64,000 bases of DNA from Arthrinium phaeospermum (GCA_006503535.1 QYRS01000010.1:372001-436000); one strand, 5' to 3'. Numbered from the stretch's first letter, positions 14,186-26,057 are shown. Notes: a model not told the origin generated them from the sequence alone. Numbers and translations: made by a program.

Positions 14186-16964
14186 GCTACCGCACCTTAA
14201 GAGTTACACGGTAAGACGATTTGGGTATAAGACAAGGGTTTTAAGAGACCTGCGGAGAACGTCCCGTACGAGTTGGATAGCAACTCATATGGGCCCGGTA
14301 CAAGTCATTGATGTTGTTTTTTTGATGGAGAGGCAAAATCCCTAAAAATATATCACAGATCGATTAACATTATCTAGTAACGAATGTAAGCCATGTTTTT
14401 AATACTGCGCTGTGATTATGTTATATGTCGCCTTGTAATCCTCGTAGGCGTACCGGGAAAGGAAGCTACTGACTACTAAGCATTGTGATGGCTGGGCAAT
14501 GGTGAGTATTCCATTAATGGCGATCGGTGGCCGCACTTCTGGACTTTGCGTTATTTGCCCTCCATAGTGTGCGTACGGGTCCCTGTCTGGTTATGCTGGC
14601 GGCTGCTTGCATTGTATGCCTTGGAACTCGGCGTTCTCCATCAATATAGTAACCGCAATATTCTTAGCCTCCTTTCGATTGAGGAAGGCACGGCGTAATA
14701 TAAGAGATTGGTTATTTTCCTAAAGAAGCTGTCGCGACGTTCCGTGAAATTTGGTTCCTGAGAAGGAAGGCGGGTAGGTAGGGTATAAGGCCGTTCAGTA
14801 GATAGAACGGAAGGTGTAGCGTAACTGGAAGCCCGGCCGTGTATGGTAACGCTTTATCCGACGGCGGGTTCTTAAGTCCGTATAAGCAATAGAGCCTAAT
14901 AAAGAGGTCTTCTACGACTGCGTTCGGGGTTGGCTTGCTAGTGTATGAAGTTGTGTCGGTAAGTATTGTGATTGCCTATTTTCTTGAACATACGGTTGGT
15001 TAGAGGTGTTTGTCTATTGCCTGGGATAAGGAGCTAGTGAAGGGCGGAGCTAGTGAAGCGCAGAGCTACTAAATGAGACGAGTCGTTGTAGAAGGAGGAC
15101 TAAGGAGGCTGTGTTTGCCTGGTTCTGGTGCGTTGCACGATCGGCTGCGGAGCATGACTCGTGTTTCGGATGTGTCCCCTTTACGTTTCAGGAAACTTAT
15201 CGAAAACTACGTAGGCTAATAAGATATTGTTACTATACGATTCGGAACTTTTTAGTAGATGTTCGATGCGCTCCTGACGGGATGGCTAGTCGATTACCCA
15301 TCTAGCTAGGGAACGTAGATGTCGTATGTATTAGCGAGGACCTAATAATATATGTGGCTAATTTTTTTCGACGCTGCGAGTTGTAGTAGCCTATGTCGCC
15401 GGATTATGATGCAAGGTGTTATCGATGCGAACACGCGATAAAGTTAGGGGCGCGTTTTCTTGGTTGCAAGTAATCCTTATTCTTTATCTTCGAGTTTTTA
15501 TTAGCCGTTGAAATGGGACGGTTGGGCTTTTCGTAGTGTTTATTGCAGTTTTCGCTGCTCCTACTTCTAGGAGTATCCGGGCTTCTTAGTAAGGGAGATA
15601 GGCCTGTGTTTGCGATCGACTACCGGGATTGTCAGTGGGCGCTGGACATTTGCTTCGCGTTGCTATCGTAGAGATTAATTTTAGCGAAAGTAGGGTACGC
15701 GAGCTTAAGTTAAACCTTCGATGGAGCTCGTCGGGCGCAGGATAGAAGTGGAGGAGTAAATCGAGGTTGGTGCTGTGCCGGGCTTGTTGCTGTTTGTCGG
15801 TCGTCTGTCGTCGGGTTACGGTTTGTTGTAGCGGCGAGACGGTCGATTGAAACGGTCGGTGATACATTCTGATTTGATAGCTCGTATCGAGGTAACGTGC
15901 CGGTGTTCTGTGTTGCAGCAGGCGGAGCCTATGCGGTATTGACGTCGGTGGGATGCGGTTCGGGGTTTGTTGTCAAGCGGCTGCGGTCGCGAGCCACGAT
16001 TCGCGCTTACGCGGATGTTATTGTAAGCTAAGCACTGGAGTGTACGCGCGAACGAGGGGACTGGGATGAGCCTGGGCAAGGTATATCGACATAATAGGCG
16101 ATATAAACGGATGAGTACCTAAGGTTATTGATGCGATCTATAACGATAAGGCGGGAAGAACCTTAGCGTTGTGTGGTTTACTTTTTGATGTTGGTATCGG
16201 CTGGTTGCTTGTTCTTGCGTTGTTAGCGGCCTACTAATAATTTCCCGTCGGCTCACTGTGTCCCAGGGGCGCATCGCACCTTCAAGCGCTGGCCAATCGT
16301 TTGTTTAGGGGGGTTGAAATCTGGCGTAGCGCTAATAGGTTAGCGTTCTTGGTGGAAGCAGGGGAGAAATGGAAGGCCAGGAACTTATGCTGGGTATAGC
16401 TTGACCCACTCTTCGCTAATCCGTTAGCCGCAGTCTGTATGTAGTTAAAGGGATTCATAAGGATGGTACTAACTCTATTTAGAAAACCCTGTAGGGCTCG
16501 ACAGAGCACGTTTCGAATGATGCTCTACTGATACGATTGATTAGCACATGCCGTTATCGTATTTCTTATGCACTTTGAAGGAATATTTAATTACGAGTGC
16601 TAGTATTAAGTCGTATTGAAGTGTCTGATATATATCTTTACCTCGAAATGACAGCTACTTAAGTATCTTTCTAATCAAGATCGGAGAATAGAACATGATT
16701 TTATTCGGAAATTTCCTCATTTAATTGATGCTTCTATCGTAGCTCCTCTGGTAAAAACCCTAAGAATTTCGGCTGTACATAAATGTACTAACACCGATTT
16801 ACCTCGGATCCGTCCTGTATATGAAGAAATCGCTCTGCCCTTATCGTAGAGGGGATTTTATTTATTCCTATAGAAAGGTCCGCGTTATTCGGTCTCGTCA
16901 AAAGGCACAGTTGCTTTTTCGGCTTATCGTTAGCGATTTGCTGCCTCGCGTAGTATATGAGAAG
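14186..16964. other. Degraded interval, no recognised gene
   Basis: Several open frames of 60-93 codons occur on both strands (for example minus 15586-16079 and minus 16282-16509), but none shows a domain I can name. Composition is like the neighbouring RIP-damaged genes, so further relics may be hidden here. Confidence 0.4.
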
Positions 16965-18440
16965 TTATGGAAGCCCTGCGGCCGGCGTGAAAACAGAAGA
17001 GTTAAAAAAGGGCGTACGCAGAATATCCTTTTTCCCCGGGAAGTTATCTAACTTGAGGCCATCTACTTCGCCGTTTGCTATGTTGACTTTCGATGTAATA
17101 AGAGAGTGAAGGTTGCAGGTATGTTCTGACGGTATTCCATAAGAGCTACGCGGCGGCATAGATGACCACCGAGGAGACCGAATTTTTAGTATTGCTTTTG
17201 ATGTTGCTTTAAAACTTGAACTTAAAAGAGATGACCTTGATAGTATATTAAGGAATCCTTTTCGGTCTATCTCTTTCGTAAGCGCTCCGAGTAATATTGA
17301 CGAATATTCGAATGAGTATCCGGCTCGATCGTTACGGAGGTCGGACAGCAGGCTTTGGAGACCGTTTATTATTTGGTCGATGGATTCCCGTTTTTTACGA
17401 TCGATGGCGTTTAAACAAAGTGGTTAGTTTTTTAATAAGCGCCGCCCTTGGAAATACTAACCAATAAGTTCTGTGATTGGGAGATCTAGCGTAGGAAGCG
17501 GCCCTTTGTACTTGTTCACGGCGATTTTGGTTACAGTTTGGAACAGATCGGCCTCGGAGAATACCTACGAGATAAGACACTATAAAACAAGGTCTCTACA
17601 GTATTCCTGTGGCAGGCTCTATTTGAGTCGCCCGATCTAAATTGGTGTTACGAACTCTACTACTTCGTGGCATTGGTAGTAATCCATTAGAACGGCGATC
17701 TTAGCAAGTGTTTCCAGACTTACAAATTTAGGAATACTTCGAGTGTGACCGTGAATAACATGTATTAGGATGAGCAATGCATTATTATCCCAGCCCTCTT
17801 CCTTAACAGCAATGTGGTTAGAACTTAATACGCTGGTGCTTTCTCGCTACGGCCCTAGCAGCATCTTTTTGAAGTAGGGAGAGGCTAAGATTAAATGTTT
17901 TGAAGAGAGCCGCATGCGTATGTCTGCCTGGTTACACGGTTGATCCGTCGGAGGTAGGGGTGGTGAGCATGATATGCTGGCTAGGCCGACCGGCTCTGAA
18001 GCGATTGGTGTATCTTCGGCGAGTTCAGGCGGAATAGATGTACCGGCAATGGGCTTAATTTCAGGAACAGGTTCATTAGGCGCTCCGATAAAAAGTTCGG
18101 CTTCAGGCTTCGGGGTTGCTTCAATAATTGGTTCAGCGGGTACGGTCGCGGGAAGGACGTTGGCTCCTAGGTAACGTTTTAGCGTTTGATGGATCTATTA
18201 TATAGTTAAGCTTTAACCTTGCTTTAATTTGTTTTTCTTCTTTATCTTCTGTTTAGTCTTTTTCCCCTTACCGTAAGCTATGATCTACGGGTCGATTGGT
18301 TCTGTTGTGTCTGGGGCTCCATCTTCATTCCAGACCGCAAATGGTGTATTCGGATTGTGAAGAGTGAGTACAACGTTTCTATTGGGATTAAGCTTGTAAA
18401 TCTTTCCCTTTATGATAAGGAGATCTGAAGGAGATGCACA
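16965..18440 (-). pseudogene. BTB/POZ-domain protein, RIP-damaged (copy 1)
   Basis: The minus strand reads, in one frame, LNPNRNVVLTLHNPNTPFAV (about 18,330-18,400), a Pro/Glu linker, then IRMRLSSKHLILASPYFKKM and an alpha-helical part with WDNNALLILIHVIHGHTR and LAKIAVLMDYYQCHEVVEF. Stops at 17847-17849 (TAG, after GP where fungal relatives have W-K/R-E) and 17637-17639 (TAG, in P-I-W-I) replace Trp; more follow in the C-terminal half. The end reads CNLHSLITSKVNIANGEVDG, a recurrent C-terminal segment of this fungal family. It is a different subtype from copy 2 at 3814-4969. A role as adaptor or nuclear protein is general family knowledge; nothing here indicates the substrate. Confidence 0.8.
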
Positions 18441-19265
18441 ACTTTAAATTTGTGCCTTACAGTTACGATGTTTCAACTTGATGTCGATGGTAGGATGGAA
18501 GTCTTGCTAGGTAAATATAATAGACTGTAAAGGCTAGTTATGGAGGATCGGACTTTCCCCGCGGCGGCGCCTAACTGTATTGTATGGTGGGGGTATAACT
18601 ATACGGGCGTGGGGTGCTTATTAGGAAGGAATTAGGTAGCTGTAGAACCCGAGGGCCACGATTGTATGGTATCATTTGCCTCTCTTAGTTTAGCAGGAAG
18701 GTGGATCGTGCTTTATTCCGTATGAAACAGTATGCCTAGCTCTTGGGTAACAAGTCCTCGTAAACCAAGGTTTGATAGGCTATGGTAGGCTTGTGTGGAA
18801 TATTGGAGATGTCCAATGAAAGTTGCGATATTAGGCAGAAAGTTTATGAATTGATTTATTACTCGGCTCAGGGCCTTAGAATTTTGATCGTGGAGCTTTC
18901 TCATGCCAGCTTTCTTACCGTCAGTTTAGGAAGAGCCAGAAGTATGCAATCCATCTATATCACATGTAGACATCGGGACAAGATCTTATTTCCCCGAGAG
19001 AATCAAATCTATATGGTCATTTCTTGGGAATCACCTAGTCAAAAGTCCGTGCATTTAGCGAAATCGCACTATGGACTAGCTGCACCTACCAAGTGGAGGC
19101 AATTTAGGCTTCCATGAGTACGTATCGAGGAGCGAAAGAACACAACAGTAACTTCTATGATGATATATGTTGCACCTTGCGGCCACATCGATATAACATT
19201 ACAACTGCACCGGTCCATGAATGGAACATAACCAGTTCATATTCAGCTGGTCTTTAAAAGTTTGA
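18441..19265. other. Boundary between degraded block and ankyrin array
   Basis: Open frames on both strands between 18,713 and 19,117 have no recognisable motif. Sequence quality changes here: upstream is TA-rich and stop-laden, downstream is normal coding composition. Confidence 0.4.
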
Positions 19266-20246
19266 CTTGATCCTACGGGTTGGACACTACTATACCTGGG
19301 TTGCGCCAGTCGCCAGATGGACGCCACCGAGCTGCTGATGGAGGATGGCGCAGATGCTTTCGTCCCGGACGAGATGGGCTGGACGCCGCTACATTCAGCT
19401 TGCGACAGCGGACAATTGGACGTTGTTGAGCTTCTCCTGGAGCGTGGCGCTGATATCACTGTTCAAAACGTCGATGGGTGGACACCACTGTATGCGGCAG
19501 CTCGAAAGGGGCACTGCGAGGTTGTGAGGCATCTTCTGCGTAGTCATGCAGATGTCACAGTCTCAAGCGACACCGGTTGGACCCCTCTTAATTCGGCTTG
19601 CGACTACGGGCATTTCAATGTCGTCGCACTCCTACTGGAGCATGGCGCGGATACATCCATTCCTGACGAGACAGGCTGGACGCCGCTGCACTCAGCTTGC
19701 GACACTGGTAATCTTGACATTTTCGAGTGTCTCTTAGACAGTGGCGCTGACATCACTGTTCAAAACGCGGATGGGTGGACTCCACTGTTTACGGCAGCTC
19801 GGAGGGGACATTGCAAGATTGTGAGGCGCCTTCTGCGTAGTCATGCGGATATCACAATCCTCAGCGTTCATGGCCGGACGCCGCTGAATACTGCAGCATC
19901 CGAGGGCCATTTGGCAACCGTCGCACTCCTGCTCGAGAACGGTGCGGACGTGACAATCCCCAGTAACACCGGCTGGACCCCGCTCAACGCGGCCTGCGAC
20001 AATGGTCATGCCGAGGTTGCCGCATTCCTGCTGATGTCTGACGCAGATTCTTCCGTTCCTAACGAGACGGGCTGGACGCCGTTACACTTAGCTTGCGACA
20101 GCGGTCATTTTGACATCGTTAAGCTTCTCCTAAACAGTAGCGCTAATATCACTATGCAAAATGCGGATGGGTAGACCCCCTTGTTTACGGCGTCTCGAAA
20201 GGGGCATTGCAAAATCGTTCAGTTGTTTCGTCGCGCTCATCTATGA
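19266..20246 (+). pseudogene. Ankyrin-repeat protein fragment, truncated at both ends
   Basis: The frame is open from just after a TGA at 19263-19265, runs through an internal Met at 19317 and is cut by TAG at 20172-20174. It then continues for 23 more codons to a TGA at 20244. It encodes about nine 33-residue ankyrin repeats, each with a G-W-T-P-L helix start. The TAG stands exactly at the Trp of the ninth G-W-T-P-L, so it is a TGG to TAG change. Repeats alternate in type (HSACDSG, AARKGH, NSACDYG), giving a 297-bp higher-order unit (positions 19371 and 19668; the next like unit is at 20064, 396 bp on). No effector or NACHT domain is present, so this is the array part of a larger ankyrin protein. 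Ankyrin arrays bind other proteins; the partner is unknown. Confidence 0.85.
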
Positions 20247-20746
20247 TAACCAAAGCTTTAATTCGTTATCCTTGGTGAGCTTGCAATATCCAGCGCGATC
20301 AACGTTGTTATTATCTTCGAACTTCGAGCTATTACACAAGAACCAGCACAAAGGCGAAGGTTTCGAAGACGGCCACTGTCAAAAGGCTTCTTGGATTGCC
20401 TTGATCGTGGTCTAAGCTAGAACTCCGCGGGGATATTCTCAACCATTAAGGGACACTCATGCTTGCTCTCACTCAACAAATCAACACAGTATACAGTTCA
20501 TTGGTAATTTTTCAGAATACAGTTTGTATGGTTGAGTTCTTCGAGACAAACAAAAGGACTAAAAGAGGAATGTTCGCATTCCTATTGTGGGCATTGCCTG
20601 TCGAGTAATAAAGAGTGACTTGACGAAAATAACAAATAAACAAAAGGAAAGATACTAATCAATATAAAAGCCCCCTCTGCGCCTTCCCCAAGAATGTCAT
20701 CAAAATATAATTCATTTTACTGCCCCCATCTCCACGGCCACACGTT
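20247..20746. other. Non-coding interval
   Basis: AT-rich, no open frame with support on either strand. It lies between the 3' end of the ankyrin fragment and the 3' end of the convergent gene at 20747. Confidence 0.5.
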
Positions 20747-22210
20747 CTAGTGCCTTTTCTTTCGAAGCCCCGGTTCTTTAGATTTCCCCTTGCTGCTGCT
20801 GCCTGTATCCTTCATCTCACCAACGCTAGAAGGCCAGTAAAGTGTATAAAAATGATACCCTGTGGCTTCGTCGTCGTAGCGGTATTCTACATGGTCTCGC
20901 TTTTGCTTCTTAGTCCAGTACTTTGGCTTAGTCAGGTACCTTTCGCCGGAATACTCAAAAACGAATCGATCACCTTCCTCCCAAGGTTCGACGTGAATTC
21001 GCTCCTTTTTGCTGCTTGTTCCTTCGGTGTCCTTGCTGCTGCTGGCCTCCTTGGTTTTCCCTTTTTTGCTGACTGGCCATTCAAGGCTGTAAAATAGCTT
21101 GTTTCTTGATCTGCTCTGATACTGGTATTGTATAGTACCATCCACGTCCAGTTGGTCCCAGTCCTCTGGCCTGGTTTTCAATTGGTTTCCGTCATATTCA
21201 AAAACGATCTTGTTTGCATCCATCCGCAGCTGAACATGAATAGACTCGTAGATGTTAGCCGTATCACCTGGTTGTTGAGTTGGTTGATTGCTACCAAGTG
21301 ACATTCCTCCGAGTTGGCTTTCTATACCAGATAGTCCTTCGGGATCCAATAATGTCGGTTGTTGAACCTCAGCCATAGTGGGATATCTGCTGCCTTCATC
21401 GAGCATAAGACTTTCTGGCAAGCCTCCTGGATGGTCCTCGCAAGCCCGACATATGATGTACTGATAATCATGCGAATGGCCATACAAACTTACCATGTTA
21501 AGTGTTCACGGGACATAGACCTTGATGGCCTGAAAATAGCCAAAGATAATGGATATGGGAAGGTAAATGTTGTCCTGTGGACACCGGTGCCAGAGACCGA
21601 TGAGCTTGACACCTTGGTGAAGGGCATCCGCGCAGCTTCAGCAAATAGGGGGCATACCAGCGGGTTTCGGTGTCCCAATATGCTGTGCCCGACCACAACG
21701 AGGGAAGAACCACGGGGTCTCCAACAAAGGCCAGTGGGGTGAAGATCGCCAGGTGAAGAGCGTAAGTGCACCAGAAAAATCAATTTCGGTCTTGGGAAAG
21801 CTCGGCGTACTCACATCTACGCCTTTTTCTCCTTGATTAAGCTCGTCCAATTGCTGCGCCAGTTGCGGCGTGCCCATCGGGTGCATCGGTAGAGAAACTT
21901 CATCCCTTATTCCAGGGCGATCACAATCTCGGAATCCTTCTCATACTGGATCCAAGCCTTCCTGTCGTTGTTGACGAGCCAGAGGGTCACAAATTTATCT
22001 TCATCGGCGTCCAGAATGTTCTCCTTTCAGCGCTCAGTTTAGAAACCATCGAGGAAGTCTGCGCTTCAAAGAATTTCGCATAGATAGGCACCGGTGCGGC
22101 CAGACATGCAAGATATGTCGCCGTCTCCTGGCTATCATTACCCTACAGCCATCGTGTAGTGACCTTGCCCTGCAGATATGTCGTCGGGCTAGGCTTGTTT
22201 TTGTTAATCA
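20747..22210 (-). pseudogene. Unknown protein ending in two tandem ~57-residue modules; N-terminal part broken
   Basis: The last 249 codons (20747-21496) are open and hold two copies of one module: IHVQ...KIVFEYDGNQL...YSLEWP and IHVE...RFVFEYSGERY...YTLYWP, sharing V-F-E-Y-x-G, T-[KR]-P-x-x-W, E/Q-Y-x-Y and [ST]-L-x-W-P. The pattern of alternating hydrophobic and charged residues suggests beta strands. A Ser/Lys-rich linker separates the copies and a Lys-rich tail follows. The same frame continues upstream to 21886 through two TGA codons (about 21,638 and 21,525), both explainable as CGA to TGA, reading FSGALTLFTWRSSPHWPLLE and KLIGLWHRCPQDNIYLPISI. Further upstream, in a shifted frame, FVTLWLVNNDRKAWIQY can be read to about 22,210. 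I do not recognise the family. A short functional gene starting at an internal Met near 21,377 (MAEVQQP) remains possible. Confidence 0.55.
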
Positions 22211-22312
22211 ACGCCAATCGCATATGGAGTCAAGTCCCTAATAATCAAGAGTCAAAGTAAACATCGGGCAGTCTAGGTGGAATGTTCAATATTGAGATCT
22301 CAGCTAGACGAT

Positions 22313-22390
22313 GCTGGTTGATGAGTTCTCGAGTTGGTCTGTGCGACGGAGTACCTAAGTTCTGTCGCACCCCACTGTGGGAACCCTTCA
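22313..22390. repeat. Dispersed ~75-bp repeat, copy A
   Basis: This stretch resembles 25813-25882 in the same orientation: both begin GCTGGTTGATGAG, share TGGTCTGTGCG and CACCCCACTGT, and end GGAAC-CTTCA, with scattered C/T and A/G differences and a 9-bp gap. It may be the end of a degraded mobile element or an old segmental duplication. No target-site duplication was identified. Confidence 0.6.
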
Positions 22391-23003
22391 GGCCCGATGT
22401 GAAAGATTATGTAGTACACCAAAAGCTAGTACAGCCTATAGTTAATCATTTACGCGACTTCATCGAATCAGCAGCGACGCGCAAAGGAAGAAATTCCTGC
22501 TCAAGCGAGCTGTATTACTCTTTATATATGCTAGAGCATTAAGGCCTAAAGGTCACATAGACTGGCTGCTTCAGACAAGCAGCAAGGCACAGCTGGATTC
22601 CACATGAACGGCGAAGACATTCTAATGGTTTTACTTACACGCTAAAGGGGATTGAGCTTCAAGGCGAAGGAATGCACCTCATTCAAGCAGATACTTAACA
22701 CGATATACATCATAATATTTTCTACTAGAGCGCTCGTCATCCTTGTAGCACCTAGATGATCAGTGCCCTCTCACTATCCGCTTTCCATATGAGCAGTTCC
22801 AATGCCAGGTGCGGTTTCCCTGTGAAGCATCGACTCAATAAACAGTTGATGGCGGCATAGGAGCGTGCGCCTAGTCTAGCTCCAAGCTCCGTCCACTACG
22901 CTGCACTGCCATTTTCTGCTCAGACCCATGTGCCACCGCGTCGACCTCCCACAGCGCGTCGGCGTTGTCGTTACTCAGTGTCTCAGCCGCCTCTCATTCT
23001 CGG
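22391..23003. other. Interval downstream of the kinase gene
   Basis: No supported gene. It contains the 3' flank of the minus-strand kinase and sequence following repeat copy A. Confidence 0.45.
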
Positions 23004-23932
23004 CTATCCTGCATTGTTTGGAGCACGGCGCCCATCGTGACGAATGGCGTGACCAATGCAGAAATCCAGGCAAGAGTCGTCCCCAGGAGTCAATGCGGCC
23101 ATCTCGATGCGAACAGCCTTGAGCACCTCCTCGGCGGTCTCATACTTATGGTCCCAACATCCTCTGATTACATTTCCGCCAGTAATGCGCGACACAGAAG
23201 GAAAATACCCATCTCTGAACCATGCATCCACTTCAGCCTCATAAGCCTGTTTCTCCTCCATAGATCCCCACAGAGGTGGGCGAGTTCTGAACGGCCAAAA
23301 CCCTGTCTGAACGGTATAGAAGATTGATCCTAAGCTGAAGATATCGGTCGCCGGTGTTGATTCCCATTTCATTCGAGGATCAAAAAAGGGAGGGTCCGGC
23401 AAGTGACCGCCATCTAAACCGAGTCCCTCACACATTGAACCACCAAAATCGCACAGCCAAATGCTTACAGATGCGGCATCGACCTGATCCACGAGAATGT
23501 TCTCTGGCCGGAGATCTGAATGTATGACTCCCTTCTTGTGCGCATGTACAATCGCGTCGGTTACTTGCTCACAGATTTCGGAACGTTGGAAAGGACTTAG
23601 TTCTGCGTTGTGAGAGTCGATATATGCCTGTAGATTCCCAAGCCTAGCCTCCGAAAGATATATACCATCGGAATTGAATCCTAGATATCTGCTGACCGAT
23701 ATTAGTTCCCTGCTCATCGAAAAGCACGACATGGTACATACGGAACGATATTGGGATGTCTGCCGAGCACCTGTAGGATTCGGCGTTCGATCTCGATAGC
23801 TTTTGCGTTTTCTTTCTCCAAACTTGCGCAGTTTGGATTCTCCTCCCGAATCTTCATGGGTTTTTTAAGAACTACATTTTGAGTATGACGATAGAAATCC
23901 GAAGTAGAACCACGGTAAGGTAGCGCGTGCAT
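23004..23932 (-). CDS. Serine/threonine protein kinase-like protein, two exons
   Basis: Two exons, 23742-23932 and 23004-23691, are joined over a 50-bp intron (23692-23741) with GTATGT donor, CTAAT branch site and CAG end. The splice gives 292 residues and restores H-P-N-I-V-P-R-Y-L-G-F, the N-lobe strand typical of kinases. Visible motifs are the ATP-anchoring Lys in VVLKKP (residue 23 or 24), a Glu-rich alpha-C helix, catalytic loop HSDLRPEN (Asp123, Asn128) and DFG (Asp145). Ser replaces the usual Arg before the catalytic Asp and Arg the usual Lys after it, as in many divergent fungal kinases, so activation-loop control is probably not of the standard RD type. The C-lobe is complete. The frame is open to a Met at 24055, but the kinase fold starts at residue 4 of the Met chosen here. 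No RIP-type stops. Substrate unknown. Confidence 0.8.
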
Positions 23933-25812
23933 TCGAAGAAGCGTAAAAAATGATTGCTGAATTTGGCTTGCTCGTTGGAAAAGAGTTAGCGCAGGGAGGA
24001 GTTTTAGATGTGCCAACCAACTATAAGAAACAACGTCTTCTAAAGTTTTTTTCAAGGATTTATGAGTACAAGCGGCATCCCCGAAGATATATTATATATC
24101 ATATATGCTTTCCGCTCAACCGGTAGAAATAATTATCATTCCAAGACCCCCTCTCCCTAGAGTTATTTCTATTAATTTCATTTTGAAGGTTGTAACAGTG
24201 ATGTTGCAAACATACCATATCACTAGTGATTGGGGCAATTATATGCCCCGCAAGCTTCTTTGACCCTACTAGAGCTCATAGTGTTCTTAGTAGCTGTATG
24301 GCCCGTTTTGCCGTTGTTGGGGCAGGGTTCGAACTTCACAAACTGCTCCTCGATCTTGCCGCAGGAATAAATCTTTTTGCTGTAGTAATTAGTGCACATG
24401 GTGTGAAAGGTTTCGATAAGAGTTGTTACGCATAGGTATAAGATGCGATAATATACGACACATTAAAGAGGGCAAATGGGAAAAGATTGCAAAAGACACT
24501 CTATTAAGTATTCGTCGTGCACTGCTAGAAGTCAAATGTTGTTTGTGTAACATATAGCGTGCAAGCAAGTTCCCCAAAAACGTCATCAAAGCCACGGTGA
24601 TTATGTATATTGTGCTGTTGACTACATGTGAGAAGAAGTGTATGGAATTTTTGTTGTTTGGACAACAGTAATTGCAGTAGAACAGGATCTGGAAGAGGCG
24701 TGTAATATTGCATTGACCAGTGGAGTAAGTTTCTGTGCATGGTTCTGATCATGGCCATCGCTAGGGTGATTGGCCGCGGCTTGCAGTGGTCCCGCATGCA
24801 CACTAGTGTGTTTGGAAGAGGGTGTGTTAATGTCTCAGTGAAAGCCTATGGCTCAAAATAATAAACCATCTAGTATGCGGGCGTTGCTGTAAAGCCTGTA
24901 TCCGACCGAGTAACTCACCTTGTAACACTGCATCACTAATTCGTGGCGCTCATAAAGTAGAAGGATTTTCTATCCAACCTTTTCCTCGTACGTAGACAGT
25001 CAGTCGGCGATAGCACAGTCCAGCATCTGCCTGTTAGAGTGCCGAAACGATTCTCATGTCTAGTACATACAGGACCGGTGAAGTCGTGCAATGTCGCCAC
25101 CCTCGTTTCGGTGGATGCTGTGAGGTCGTACTGTCATATGTGTCCTATTTTGTATCTCCATCAGCTGTTGTGCCAAACAACCATCGGTGTATGAATGGTG
25201 TCTAAATTCCTGTGGTGGTCCGCTTGGGTCGCAGCACGTTCGGTTGATGAACGGAATGATTGGGTGGGCAGCTCGTCGGAAGCCAGCTAGCCCTCTAAGG
25301 ACCAATATGCCGCTGATGGAAGCACGAAACAAGTAGGATACGACGGATTTCTCACGGCCCCTGGGAAGCAACGTCTGGCGTCCACCAATTACATACGAGT
25401 GATTGCCAAAACAGAGCTTGAGTGTCAGTCGGCTTGAGGAGCTCGAAACAAGGGTAGCCAGGGGGCACCGCGACAAAGAGCAGCTGGCAGCTGGGCTCAC
25501 GTGGATGTCTCTCACTTTGGTCCAGCGGCAGTGTTTGTCATGCTGAGACATGTGACAGCATCAACGTGTTCACATATTGCTTGGTGTTCACACCAAAGGT
25601 AGTCTTGACAGTGCTAAGCCTCGTCGTGCAGACGGAGACCGGATTCCCGAAGCCACCCAAAACCGGAATGTATCTCTCCTACGAAAGAAATGGCTCGGTA
25701 AATATGGAAATCGTTGGAGTCGCTGTATTGGGGAGGTGGTTGAACGAGTCGGCGGCAGTGTCCTGTGTCAAGTTGTGTCCCTCAGCAAACCCCACCCCCT
25801 CCCCGCGGACAA
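23933..25812. other. Interval with unsupported open frames
   Basis: Contains the kinase upstream region and several open frames, the longest being minus 25060-25551 (163 codons), plus minus 24525-24803 and plus 24226-24435. None shows a recognisable domain, a signal peptide or convincing splice sites. They may be chance frames or orphan genes; I do not call them. Confidence 0.4.
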
Positions 25813-25882
25813 GGCTGGTTGATGAGCCCTTGAGCTGGTCTGTGCGGCGGGGTATCTAACACCCCACTGTAGGAACTCTTCA
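25813..25882. repeat. Dispersed ~75-bp repeat, copy B
   Basis: Partner of the repeat at 22313-22390, same orientation, about 3.5 kb apart; the kinase gene lies between the two. See copy A for the shared blocks. Confidence 0.6.
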
Positions 25883-26057
25883 ACGATGTTGTGGATAGTA
25901 GTTCTTTTATGGATTGGGTAGATCATTCACTGGTGTTGTGGGTAGCTAATTCAGCGGTTTAGTGTTAGTCCGTGCACTTAGGAGTTGTGGGAATATGAAC
26001 TCCGCCTTTTTATACATCCCCGCATGCCTGTTCTTTTCAATATTTCTATCACAAAAA

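Noticed and set aside
20750..21097. Plus-strand open frame of 115 codons with hydrophobic segments
   Set aside because: It is the antisense shadow of the module-bearing minus-strand frame, whose internal repeat structure shows it is the real one.
23714..24055. Separate small gene upstream of the kinase
   Set aside because: A 50-bp canonical intron joins its frame to the kinase and rebuilds the N-lobe, so it is the kinase's first exon plus upstream sequence.
24290..24340. tRNA-like GGTTCGA motif
   Set aside because: No acceptor or anticodon stem pairs with it; similar motifs near 31,170 and 53,430 also fail.
25060..25551. 163-codon minus-strand open frame as a gene
   Set aside because: No recognisable motif, no splice context and overlapping open frames nearby; insufficient support.
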